In this document: in pieces, positions 10,642-19,846 of the stretch
How positions within the stretch are numbered: the stretch's first letter is position 1
How the letters are laid out: every line of letters starts with the position of its first letter
Assembly: GCA_963854835.1 (NCBI GenBank)
Contig: OY978525.1
Location: 74,270,128-74,334,127, forward strand
DNA: 64,000 nucleotides
Direction: 5' to 3'
From: Megamerina dolium
Lineage: Eukaryota; Arthropoda; Insecta; Diptera; Megamerinidae
Translations under genes and position numbers: made by a program
The notes under the pieces: model-generated
Seen by the model: only the letters and a program-made list of their open reading frames with translations
Told to the model about the DNA's origin: nothing
The model's database searches: none

Positions 10642-11814
10642 TACATTCTGTCAAATAAGTACCCGGAAATTTGAAATAAAACACAAACAACATCAATCAT
10701 CTAAATTTATTATTATTCAATGCTCTCAAAACGGGTTCCACGAAGTGGTAATCTGAGTTTTGGAAACAGGAAAAAGTCACACGGGGCTATATCTGGAGAG
10801 CACGGTGGTTGTTCGATGATATTTGTTGAATTTTTGTTCAAAAACTCGTTCACAATGATCGCTTTGTGCGCTGGTGCATTATCGTGGTGCAAAATCCAAC
10901 TGTTGTTCCGCCACAAATCTGGTCTTTTGCGACGAACATTCTCTCTCAAACGCCTCATAACGCCAAGATAATATTCTTTATTGGCGGTTTGGCCCTCCCA
11001 TAAGAATTCCGAATGAACAACACCACGAATATCGATCGAAGAAAACGGTCAGCATCGCCTTGATTTTCGATTTGCTTTGGCGCGGTTTTTTCGGTTTCGG
11101 CTCATTTTTGGCGCGCCATTCCGATGATTGTTGACTTGTTTGCATGTCGTACTCGAAAACCCATGTTATGATGCGTTCGATGAACGTTGGATCGGAATTT
11201 ACGTGTTCAAGCATGTCTTCAGCCACCTTACTGCGATTCACTTTTTGAAGAAAATTCAGATCTTTTGGCACCAATCGCGCTGCGACTTTCCGCATACCCA
11301 AAACATCAACCAAAATATGACGAGCGGTCTCATGAGACATGTTCATTTCTTGGGCTATCTCTCGCAAACTATAATGACGATTTTCGAGCACCATTTCCTT
11401 TATTTTGTCTACGTTGAAGAGGTCGAAGGCCATCCTGAACGTAGCAAATCGTTCACTTCTTCTCGCCCCTCTTTGAACGATTTATACCAATCGTAAACTT
11501 GAGTTTTCGACGTGGTTGAATCACCAAATGTTTTTTTCAACATTTCCAACGTTTTGGCACAAGAAATTTCGTTTGAAACACAAAATTTCACACAAACTCT
11601 TTGTTCGATATTTTTATCCATAGTAAAAATCGCAACGCATACAAAAGGTTGACTTGTTCCTAATGACGCCGTAACCAAACTAAATGACACATAGCAATAA
11701 AAATTCACAGAATAGTAGCTGACAGTTGTGCCAACCTGGGAAAACAAATTTTTTGAAATATTCTGAGGGAAAATTAAAAATTAGTATTTCCGGGTACTTA
11801 TTTGACAGAATGTA
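10642..11814 (-). mobile_element. mariner element with perfect 29-bp TIRs and TA duplication
   Basis: The ends TACATTCTGTCAAATAAGTA... at 10,642-10,670 and their exact reverse complement at 11,786-11,814 form perfect 29-bp terminal inverted repeats. They are flanked by TA at 10,640-10,641 and 11,815-11,816, the hallmark target duplication of Tc1/mariner. Length is 1,173 bp, normal for mariner. The ends look young although the gene inside is frameshifted. Confidence 0.92.
10713..11621 (-). pseudogene. mariner transposase (frameshifted)
   Basis: The chosen start is the methionine of MDKNIEQRVCVKFCVSNE at 11,621, after which comes the N-terminal HTH_48-type region (EMLKKTFGDSTTSKTQVYDW). The second HTH is YSLREIAQEMNMSHETARHI. 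Catalytic regions are WVFEYDMQTSQQSSEW (first Asp), WILHHDNAPAHKA (second Asp) and PPCSPDIAPCDFFLFPKL (third Asp), the DD34D arrangement. The frame shifts near 11,430 and again near 10,970, so three open pieces replace one ORF of roughly 340 codons. Inactive, but it could still be mobilised if a matching transposase exists elsewhere. Confidence 0.85.
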
Positions 11815-11991
11815 TAATGTCCAAAAATGGTAAAATATCGTAAGTTTCGAGCTTACTGTAGTAGTTGCGGTAAAAATGACGAAAAAGTGGTAGATTTGCC
11901 ACAATTGTAGGATAGTCTAAACACTGATTGCTAATGTTAAAAATAAAGCATGTCTCATATACTTGAAACAAAAACCCTTCTCCCTTCCCCT

Positions 11992-12004
11992 CGTGTATCC
12001 CTCG
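11992..12004. repeat. Left 13-bp direct repeat flanking the LOA-like LINE
   Basis: CGTGTATCCCTCG at 11,992-12,004 recurs at 17,685-17,697. The two copies bracket the LOA-like LINE exactly where its 3' simple-sequence tail and its 5' end are expected, so I read them as the target-site duplication. Confidence 0.75.
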
Positions 12005-12114
12005 GTAGGTAGGGTAGGTAGAATTGCTGCGACCCTGGTCGCTCAAGTAGCAAACAAAAATGCCGTTTTGAGCCATAAATCTCGCTAAGACCTACTGAGT
12101 ATTGAAGGGATATG

Positions 12115-13074
12115 TTACAACCAGCCGGAGTTGTTTATGAACTGAAGGATATTGGAGATCCCTATTTTAGATACCTGTCCAAGGTTATCAAAGAAAGGGC
12201 TACCTAAGGATGTTAATCTGTTTCTGGATAAGGCCGGGCATTTGCACAAGAAATGCTCTACCGTCTCCTTAGCGGTTATGTCGTTGCAACTTCTGCAGTG
12301 GTCGTTGTGCGGGATACCCATTTTCTCCGCATGTGTACCAATGGCCCAGTGGCCTGTGCATACTGCTATTAGTTTGTGTGCGACGGCCCTAGATCTACTC
12401 AGAAGGCTCCTTGTCCTCTTCTCGCTGTAGTCTGGCCAGGTGGCTTTTGAAATTGTGCTGGTCGTGGTGCTAGTCCATTTCCGCTGCGCTTTGTTTAGAT
12501 AGTGTTTTTGAATAATCCCCTTGGCTTCAGCTAGGGGAACACCTACATCGGCAATGGGTGTTAGTTCGTTGTCTGCAGATGAGCCCCTACGAGCTAGCTC
12601 ATCAGCATTCTCGTTGCCTGCGATTCCCTTGTGTCCTGGAACCCAGATAACTGATACTTCGAGGTAGGTAGATATTGAGGTTATTATTTGTTTACACTCT
12701 CTGACCAGTTTTGAGCTAACAGTTGGCGCGGCTTGCGCCTTTATAGCTGCCTGGCTATCGGAGAGAATTGTTGCCTTTCCAATTATGTTCCTCTGTTGGA
12801 GCAATTCGCATGGTTGCAGAATTGCATATACCTCCGCCTGGAACACACTGTATTAAGAAGGGAGTTTTACGGACATTGATATTTCTAAGGACTCCGAATA
12901 GATTCCTGCTCCAACTCCAGAGTCCATTTTGGAACCATCAGTGAAAATGTGTGTATCCCTACCAGTCAGGATCCCACCTTTCTTCCACTCATTTCTACTC
13001 AGCCTCCTGCCTCTACTTTCTAAAGTATTCGAAAAGCTACTTGTCATGAATATAACTCCATTTATTAATCTCAA
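12115..13074 (-). pseudogene. LOA-like LINE, RNase H and C-terminal zinc-finger domain
   Basis: RNase H removes RNA from the RNA-DNA hybrid during retrotransposition. THIFTDGSKMDSGVGAGIYS (about 12,925-12,985, catalytic Asp in TDGS) starts the domain. After a frame break near 12,850 it continues as FQAEVYAILQPCELLQQ (catalytic Glu), ATILSDSQAAIKA (Asp), VIWVPGHKGIAGNENADELA (His/Asp). The C-terminus has a Cys/His cluster CRSCNDITAKETVEHFLCKC, common at LINE C-termini. The frame from 12,846 to 12,115 is open. The N-terminal piece at 12,853-13,074 is cut by the Jockey insertion at 12,991-13,000. Confidence 0.75.
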
Positions 13075-14131
13075 CCAACTGATTCCTCAACATCAGTTTG
13101 GATTTAGAAAACAGCACGGCACAATAGAACAAGTCCACCGCATTGTAACTCTGATAAGGAACACTTTTGAAGAAAAAAAGTATTGCTCAGCTGTCTTTCT
13201 TGATATCACTCAAGCTTTCGATAAAGTATGGCACGATTGCCCTATTTACAAACTTAAACTATTACTGCCTGCAAATGTCTCCTCATTGCTTAGTAGCTAC
13301 CTCACGAAAAGACAATTTCTCGTACATCACAAGGATTACACAACAAATCCATTGGATATTCACGCTGGCGTTCCTCAAGGAAGCGTTTTGGGTCCCTTGC
13401 TGTATCTCTTATACACTTCAGATATGCCCAACAATAACTATACATTCGTATCGGCCTTTGCTGATGATACGGCAATATTGTGCTCTCGCTCTAATCCCAT
13501 AGAAGCTACTAAACTCCTGCAGACTCATGTCGATTCTCTCGAAATCTGGCTAGCAAAATGGCGTATAAAAGTCAATGAATCAAAGAGCGTACATGTAACC
13601 TTCACGCTAAGGCTAGATACATGTCCCCCACTTAAAATTAATGGCCAATCAGTTCCACAATGTTCCTCAACAAAGTACTTGGGAATTCACCTCGACAGAA
13701 GGCTGACATGGAAAAATCACATAGAGGCAAAGAAAACTCAGATCAAGCTTAAAATGAATCAGTTATGGTGGCTGTTACACAAAAGATCAAAGTTGAATCT
13801 TGAATACAAAGTGCTATTATATAAAGCAATCCTGAAACCAATCTGGACTTATGGTATTCAGTTTTGGGGCACCGCATCTCCCTCTAATATCGAAAAATTG
13901 CAGCGAATACAATCCAAGTGTCTGCGAATTATTGTAAACGCGCCTTGGTATATGAGGAACGTTAACATCCATCGAGATTTAAATGTATCCACAATTTCTG
14001 AGGAAGTTGCAATGTCCTGCAGAAGCTACATTCAAAAATTACACAATCATCCGAATCCCCTTGCTAGGCAATTGTTGCTGAGCAAGGGGCATCGTCGATT
14101 AAAAAGAAAAGACACACTGAATATGCTGTAA
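12929..14131 (+). CDS. Jockey copy 2 RT fused to antisense LOA codons (400 codons)
   Basis: The open frame starts at an ATG in the antisense strand of the LOA-like element: its first ~23 residues, from MEPSVKMCVSLPV, are not Jockey. It then runs into the truncated Jockey reverse transcriptase at 13,000. From there the protein is nearly identical to copy 1, with FLDITQAFDKVWHD, AGVPQGSVLGPLLY and FADDTAILC all intact, ending at 14,131. The chimeric start is an accident of insertion; whether it is ever expressed is unknown. Endonuclease is absent. Confidence 0.75.
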   Translation: MEPSVKMCVSLPVRIPPFFHSFLLSLLPLLSKVFEKLLVMNITPFINLNQLIPQHQFGFRKQHGTIEQVHRIVTLIRNTFEEKKYCSAVFLDITQAFDKVWHDCPIYKLKLLLPANVSSLLSSYLTKRQFLVHHKDYTTNPLDIHAGVPQGSVLGPLLYLLYTSDMPNNNYTFVSAFADDTAILCSRSNPIEATKLLQTHVDSLEIWLAKWRIKVNESKSVHVTFTLRLDTCPPLKINGQSVPQCSSTKYLGIHLDRRLTWKNHIEAKKTQIKLKMNQLWWLLHKRSKLNLEYKVLLYKAILKPIWTYGIQFWGTASPSNIEKLQRIQSKCLRIIVNAPWYMRNVNIHRDLNVSTISEEVAMSCRSYIQKLHNHPNPLARQLLLSKGHRRLKRKDTLNML

Positions 14132-14288
14132 AATTGCTACATCTCGCGACTCACCAAATTGTGATGGAACGTAGGGGATATCACATAGTTTTATTTAGTT
14201 TGTAAGATTTGAATACTTATTGTTAGTTTCTTGTATTTAAGAAAGATTCAATAAAAAAAATAAGCTAACAAAAAAAAAAAAAAAAAAA
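13000..14288 (+). mobile_element. Jockey-clade LINE, copy 2 (5' truncated)
   Basis: Inserted in the opposite orientation inside the LOA-like LINE. The 9-bp word ATTTCTACT occurs at 12,991-12,999 and again after the poly(A) at 14,289-14,297, giving a target-site duplication. Excising the Jockey plus one duplication restores the LOA reading frame at the RT-to-RNase H junction. The 3' untranslated region ends with AATAAAAAAAATAAG and an A-run. Truncation begins inside RT block 1. Confidence 0.88.
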
Positions 14289-14299
14289 ATTTCTACTAG

Positions 14300-15450
14300 G
14301 AAATACGGCCTTGATGCCTCTCTCAAAAGCCAGCTTGCGAGGGCAGAAGTCCGTCCTGTTGTCACCTATATCTATAGGTACATTCCTAAGGATGCTGCCG
14401 TGTCCTTGTTGAGTACACTTCCAACATCCAGATTTCCTGAGTCTGAGTGCCGTTTGCGATGCAGTACATAGTATGTGCAAGTCAATTGGAAGGAGCTTCA
14501 AAATAGGATCCAAGGCTGCTGCAGGGCAGGTGCGACAGGCCCCAGTGGCACCAACGCACGCAGTGCGCTGAACTTTCCGTAGTTTATTGGTGTTATAGTT
14601 TTTCCGTAGAGCTTCCCACCAAACTACAGAGCCATAATTCAACACCGGTCTCACTACCGCTTGATACATCCAGAGTACCATTTTTGGTCTTAGACCCCAC
14701 TTCTTACCAAACATCGATTTGCAAGCATAGGAAGCGATGCAGGCCTTCCGTACTCTCTCCTCGATGCATGTTTTTTCAATTCAGTTTGCAGTTTATAGTT
14801 AAGAGCCAGAGCAGGGGGCACAACACGCCCCCCTGCGGTGGGCCCCTACGTACCCGCTTACTACGTTTCGCACCTCCTAGCTCAGCTGTTATTTCGCGGT
14901 TAATAAGTAGGGATGAGATCCAATTTCTAATTGGTTCTGCTATTTCTGTCCTGGCAAGGGCGGATCTAATGGAATCTGCCTTGATGTTATCGAACGCTCC
15001 CTCTACGTCAACAAACGCCGCCAGAGTGAATTGTTTATACAATAGGGACCTCTCCACTGTGCGTACCACCTCATGTAGCGCAGTTTCTGTAGACCTCCCC
15101 CTCAAGTACGCATGCTGCACTGAAGAAAGAGATTTCTTATCTAGAAGCTCCCCTATATATAAGTCTATGATTCTAAAATTTTTAATACAAAGGACATAAG
15201 ACTTATTGGCCTAAAGTCCTTGGCCAATTCATGTCCTTTTCTACCCGATTTAGGAATGAAAACCACCCTTGTTCTCCATGTAGTCGGGATATGGTTGTAG
15301 CGAATACAAGCATGGAAGATCTCCTTTAGCTCCTTAACCAAAGAATTCTGAGTCTTCTGCATCATTATAGGGAGAATACCGTCTACCCCCGGGGATTTGA
15401 AAGGTGAGAAGCTATTGATTGCCCACCCTATTTTCTCCTCAGTCATGATT
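14300..15450 (-). pseudogene. LOA-like LINE reverse transcriptase, missing its YADD region
   Basis: Reading right to left: KSPGVDGILPIMMQ and DFRPISLMSFVLKILE (15,446-15,165), then after a frame change MQHAYLRGRSTETALHEVVR, FVDVEGAFDNIKADSI (block A, catalytic Asp) and GPPQGGVLCPLLWLL (block B) to 14,776. Directly afterwards comes sequence of the thumb (RVRKACIAS-like, then KKWGLRPKMVLWMYQAVVRP from 14,714). Roughly 130 residues, including the YADD catalytic box and the following blocks, are therefore deleted at about 14,765-14,785. The RT is dead regardless of the Jockey insertion. Confidence 0.7.
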
Positions 15451-16759
15451 TTATCCAGCAGCGCCGCCGAACTTCCTGCTGTACCGGTTCGCTTCCTTGT
15501 GTTGCCCCATCAGGACTGTCTGCAAAGTGAGTATCTATGAGGATATCTAAAGTTTCGGCCGCCGATTTCGCCCACGTGCCATCGGCGCGCTTTATAAAGG
15601 TTTTATTTGAGTGATCTTTAGCCAGCATTTTACCTAGTCTTGCTGAGTCCTTCGTGGCCTCTATCGACTTGCAATGTTCCCGCCAAGATTTTGTCTTTGC
15701 AGTCCGTATAGCTTTTTTATATTCCCTCAGGGCGCGAAGATATTCTTACTCCTCGATATAGGACAGGCAACTTTGTAGGCAACCTGAAAACTTTTTTCTA
15801 GAGACTTGACCCGATCTTCTATATTATTCCGGGACTCTATGGCTGTTCTATTTCTATGGAGTCTATCGCTAACTACCTTGTCAAAAAGATTCCAAGCTGT
15901 TCGTTTGGGGTTTCCCTCTCCCTCTCCCAGCCTAGGTCAAAGAGAATCATTCGATGATCCGACAGGGAGATTCGTATCGAAACTAACCAGTTACGAATTA
16001 CAAGGTCGGGAGAGTTTGTTGTGAGTGTAATATCAAGGACTTCTTCCCACCCCCTACAGGTTTCCGAACCAGGGAAAGTGAAGGTAGGTGAATCGCCCCT
16101 GTTACAAATGTTGAGATCGTTGGATATTATAAAATCAAAAAGAGACTCGCCTCGCTCATTTGTTTCGCTGCTTCCCCAGATCGCATGTCTGGCATTGGCG
16201 TCGCAACCCAATAGAGCATCCTCTTTGCTGTTACTGATGTTGCTGATGAGTCATTGGACCTCCTCGCTGGAGGTCCATGCGACAAGTACGCAGAAGCGAT
16301 CGTGAGACTACGACCGCTCTGCGACTCGATCTTGACCACTACGACATCGTAAGAACTAAAATTAGGTAGAAAGAAAGCGTTAATTGTGTTCCTTACCAGG
16401 ATTCACGCCCTTGGCTTACCTTCACCATGCGTATAAAAAAGGTTGTAGTCCCTGGTGTGCAGACCCACAATCTTTGCGCGCCATATCCAGGGATCCTGGC
16501 TAAGGCAGATGTCGATGTCCTCCTCTCTGAGAAGGATTATGAGGTTGTCCGAGGCTGCTTTGGCATGCTGCAAGTAAATCTGCGCCACTCTCAGCATCTC
16601 CTTGTTTGCTGATTTGTGGCGCACTTCCAGTTTGCTCGACTGATGACGAGGCACCTTCCCCGGCCGGCTCGGCCAGATTGAGCCCTCTAGGAGCTTGTTG
16701 GCGTCATCAACCTCATCCAGGTTATCATCCGGAGCCACCGAGGCCGGAAACACCTTCAT
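15443..16759 (-). pseudogene. LOA-like LINE endonuclease region
   Basis: The APE-type endonuclease begins in the frame 16,759-16,403: LRVAQIYLQHAKAASDNLII, REEDIDICLSQDPWIW (the usual glutamate of the EPW motif is Asp here), YNLFYTHGEGKPRA. It continues after a frame change at 16,211-15,873: CDANARHAIWGSS (DxNA motif), NRGDSPTFTFPG, ISLSDHRMILFDLG (SDH motif). The linker to the RT (MLAKDHSNKTFIKRADGTWA) lies at 15,628-15,443. Multiple frame changes show decay. No independent promoter or host function is suggested. Confidence 0.7.
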
Positions 16760-17400
16760 TTTGGAGTTTGTTTCTCCAAGAGGTGCTCGACGACCATCTC
16801 AGATAGCCGTCCCTCAATAGAGTTCCATACTGCCATACTTCGCGTCAACAATAGCAACCTGGAGGAGGTCTCTGACCACCTCACTATAGGGTTGCTTTGA
16901 TAAAGCTGGAGCAACAGCGGAAGGACCCCCCCCCCCTGCTTGGAGTACCTGCCTGCTGTCACAGGACGTGACCGATCACGTCCTGTGAGCGATTCCGCTT
17001 CGCTGTCTGCTTCTGCTGTTGTGGCTGTGCTGCTTTGTTTACGAGTGAGGTCTCGTACTCCTTGACCACCGCCTCGTACCTGACCTTATCCTCGGCACCC
17101 CCTCGTGGACTTATTTTTGGCGATCTTATCCAGTATGAAAAGCACCCTTTGTTACCTCGCTTTCAGCAGGGTACCGGACGACTTCTTAGACTTCTTGGGG
17201 GCCACTGTGGCTGGTGTGCTCCCTTTATTGGGTGTAGATGGTATATTATTGTCGGTGACAGGGGTGCTGTGTCTGGCACCCTTGTCATTCTTGTTTTTGA
17301 TGCTCTCCTGGCTACTGGCCAAGAGATTATCCTCCGAGAGCGCTCCCCCTTACTTCCTGGTTTTTATTTTTATTATTTATGTTCTCGGTTTTGAATCCCA
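16760..17400 (-). pseudogene. LOA-like LINE ORF1 (nucleic-acid-binding protein) remnant
   Basis: On the minus strand a low-complexity, Lys/Ser/Thr/Pro-rich frame (ALSEDNLLASSQESIKNKND, then TVAPKKSKKSSGTLLKAR followed by a stop) is followed in another frame by KVRYEAVVKEYETSL and a Gln/Lys-rich tract. The last part (16,962-16,756) includes SMAVWNSIEGRLSEMVVEHL. Position just upstream of the endonuclease and its basic composition fit a LINE ORF1. A C-run at 16,927-16,936 probably marks one frameshift. No zinc knuckle is visible. Confidence 0.5.
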
Positions 17401-17684
17401 CGAGTGAACTGAAAAGAAGAGTCCACCCCAGCAGAGCCAGTATACCAGGGTAAGGCACTTAATACAACCGACCTTGCCTGGGCATCGGAGGGGACCGTTA
17501 ACGACTTGGTTCTTTAATCACTACCAGCCATTCAGTTCTCGGCACGGGTACCTCAACACCTTAGCTTAAAGTGCTATGTCGTCAGAGCCTCTTCTGTTAT
17601 CGACAGGGTGCACCGACGTGTAGGTGAGGTTGACAATTGAATAGGAGAGGCTATATAATCGCGTCACTACCCCATTAGCACCCC

Positions 17685-17697
17685 CGTGTATCCCTCG
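17685..17697. repeat. Right 13-bp direct repeat flanking the LOA-like LINE
   Basis: CGTGTATCCCTCG, identical to 11,992-12,004. It lies immediately outside the presumed 5' end of the minus-strand LINE. Confidence 0.75.
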
Positions 17698-18074
17698 CTC
17701 ACAAACAAAATGTATTTCAGCAAATGTTTTTGTGTCTAAAACAGTACCAATAGGTATTAAATTGAAGTGCGTGATCTGAAACTTTACACAAACTTTTCAG
17801 ATTTGGGTATCCTTAAACCACTTACGAAATATTTGCTAGGTGAGGTGGTGTTAATAGCTGATTTGGGTTTTTAAGAAGTTTTACTTCTATCACGTGTACG
17901 CTGCTGCACGCGCAAATTGTTTTTATAGATCAATAGTAATTATTTCCTATACCCATATTGTAAGGAAAAATTGCGAATTTATTGAGTAATTTCAATCGCA
18001 AATTTGAACTTTGACCTTGAGTGAAGCATTATATGGGCGTAGCGACAAACTATTTTTGGTTTTTTATATTCACA
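17698..18074. other. Non-coding flank, no gene recognised
   Basis: AT-rich DNA between the LOA-like LINE and repeat block A. I see no open frame of note, no tRNA-like fold and no inverted repeat worth naming. Confidence 0.6.
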
Positions 18075-18760
18075 AAAATGGGCTCTATATGAAGAGGGTC
18101 GAAAAGTTTTTTTTGTGTTCAAAATTAATTTGAGATATTTTCTATTTGATGCGTTAGTAATTTATATGCAATAATGTCAAATCAATGTCCTACAATAAAA
18201 AAAAATGTAAAAAATATTTTTCGAAATGTATTATTGCAAAATATTATTCCATCAATCTTATGCAATTATGTGTAATTTCAGACATTTTTATTTTGACATT
18301 ATTGCACAAGTTTCTGCAACATTGTCGAAAATGCATAATGTAGTGGGGATAGAGTTTAATTTTACTTTGGACAATTGGATTGTGTGGTTGTCATCAAAAT
18401 CATACTTGATGAAAACAAAAGTAATACAAAGATATGCAATATGTTATACATACTATTATACTTTTAGCATATTAGTATATTAAATGATGTGATTTCTGCG
18501 GCTTAGCCTATGTATATATAAATTTAATGCAAGTGTCCATTATACACCGTATGTCCGGTCACCGTAACCGGACATACGGTCACTTATATATTTTAATGCA
18601 AACGTGTTATTGCTTTGGTGGTAGGCTGACATATTGGAGGATGTGTAGTTGCGATAAACATTTCGTTGGCTTTCCAACGTTATTTTGCGTAAATAAAAAA
18701 TCGTTATTAAACATTTTGTAGCGTACTACATATTGCTTTTGATTTGCGTATAGTACCTAC
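18075..18760 (+). repeat. Dispersed repeat block A (inverted partner of 28,636-29,338)
   Basis: This ~690-bp block recurs in reverse orientation at 28,636-29,338 with high identity, from AAAATGGGCTCTATATGAAG at one end to GCGTATAGTA...CTACT at the other. Its two ends are not inverted repeats of each other. It has no credible coding frame. Inside lies a perfect palindrome with 14-bp arms (18,546-18,559 and 18,567-18,580); the corresponding region in block B is different and about 40 bp longer. It looks like a short non-autonomous repeat of unknown class. Confidence 0.75.
18546..18580. repeat. Perfect 14-bp-arm palindrome inside block A
   Basis: ACCGTATGTCCGGT at 18,546-18,559 and its exact reverse complement at 18,567-18,580 surround a 7-base loop, CACCGTA. 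The stem is GC-richer than its surroundings, so a stable hairpin is expected in single-stranded DNA or RNA. Confidence 0.9.
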
Positions 18761-19670
18761 TGTTGTGAGTCAAAATAATGCTCATCTAATTTATGAGTTT
18801 TGACTCACTACAAATGTTATAGTAATATTATTATTATCGTTATGTTATTTTATTAGGTGTATTTACTGTCACTATTAATTAATGATAATCAACACACTAT
18901 GCATAATGTAATTATCATTGGCTAAAATGGGTTGTAGTATATTTATAAAAATGCGTGGTCAGCGTCATCGTACTTCACTGTAAGATTGTTGAAGAATTTC
19001 ACAATCATGAAAAACAAAGAACGAAGAAGAAGAAAAATAATGAATAAACAATAAATAAAATAATAAATAATAAAAAAAAACCAACGGGTCATCGTACCTT
19101 GCTATATGATTATGAAATAATTCAACAACCATACATAGTGAAAAGAAAATAAAAGCCAAAAACAAAAACAAAATACGTAATATTGAACGCATGCACAATA
19201 TTTACAACAAGAAATATTAACTACAAATTGCCATTTCTTCAGAAATTCTTTTATACTAAAATGGGGTTAAATTGTAAATTATGATATATCTTTTAGGCTA
19301 TATAAACTAATAGAAGGCCTGAAATGGCGGCAGTCAGAAAATTAATGAATCGAGTGAATTAAGATAACTCGAAGAACGAGTTAGTTATCAAGTGTATATT
19401 GTAAAGGATTTTACATCCTAAAAACAAAAGTTGAATTGTAAAGAATCTTGTATTATGTATATTCCCTAAAAACGCATTGAGAAAGAAAAACCTTTGGACC
19501 AATAAAACTATACCGTGAAAAACAAAAACTTAATAATTGTGAAAGTAATTGTGTGGAGAAATAAAATTTACGAAGCAGGAAGCAGCAAGAGAATAAAAAA
19601 AGGGGTAAGTCCTAAACTATAAGATATCTAAGCAAAGGTTACGGTGTCAGAAAAAAAGGACACAAAATTT
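18761..19670 (+). repeat. Putative 5' LTR of the Ty3/gypsy element
   Basis: The stretch between block A and the primer-binding site should contain the 5' LTR. It starts TGTTGTGAGTC and contains a short stem (GTGAGTCAAAA ... TTTTGACTCAC, about 18,774-18,812). It also has a TATA-like GCTATATAAACT near 19,298 followed by GGCAGTCAGA as a possible initiator. No 3' LTR is present to confirm the limits, so the boundaries are inferred. Confidence 0.4.
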
Positions 19671-19685
19671 TGGCGCAGCCGGTAG
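19671..19685 (+). other. Primer-binding site, tRNA-Ser-like
   Basis: TGGCGCAGCCGGTAG resembles the tRNA-Ser-type primer-binding sites of the 17.6/297 group of insect Ty3/gypsy elements. It lies just ahead of the gag region, as expected. Confidence 0.65.
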
Positions 19686-19846
19686 AATACTGCGAAGTAT
19701 CTTGTTAGACAAGATATTTTACGTTAAACGTTTAACGCAGTATTCCATTGTTCCCTAGGGCATAAAAATAGATTTGTGTTCCAGGATAATATCTGATGGA
19801 GGTTAGTATCTAATCAGATATTGCAATTCAGGAAGCCACCACTTTC

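Larger units (their letters stand above)
12005..17684 (-). mobile_element. LOA-like LINE, both ends present, split by Jockey copy 2
   Basis: A minus-strand LINE with ORF1 (about 17,400-16,760), APE endonuclease, RT and a C-terminal RNase H. The presence of RNase H and the protein motifs suggest the LOA/I group. The 3' end on the minus strand is a short CCTAC-type repeat (CTACCCTACCTAC) instead of poly(A). A 13-bp direct repeat flanks both ends. Jockey copy 2 sits at 13,000-14,288, and the part of the RT that should hold the YADD box is missing at about 14,770. Confidence 0.75.

Noticed and set aside
12152..12430. Plus-strand open frame opposite the RNase H gene
   Set aside because: Shadow of the minus-strand LINE ORF. 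The same applies to the plus-strand frames at 14,684-15,199, 16,021-16,305 and 17,035-17,407.
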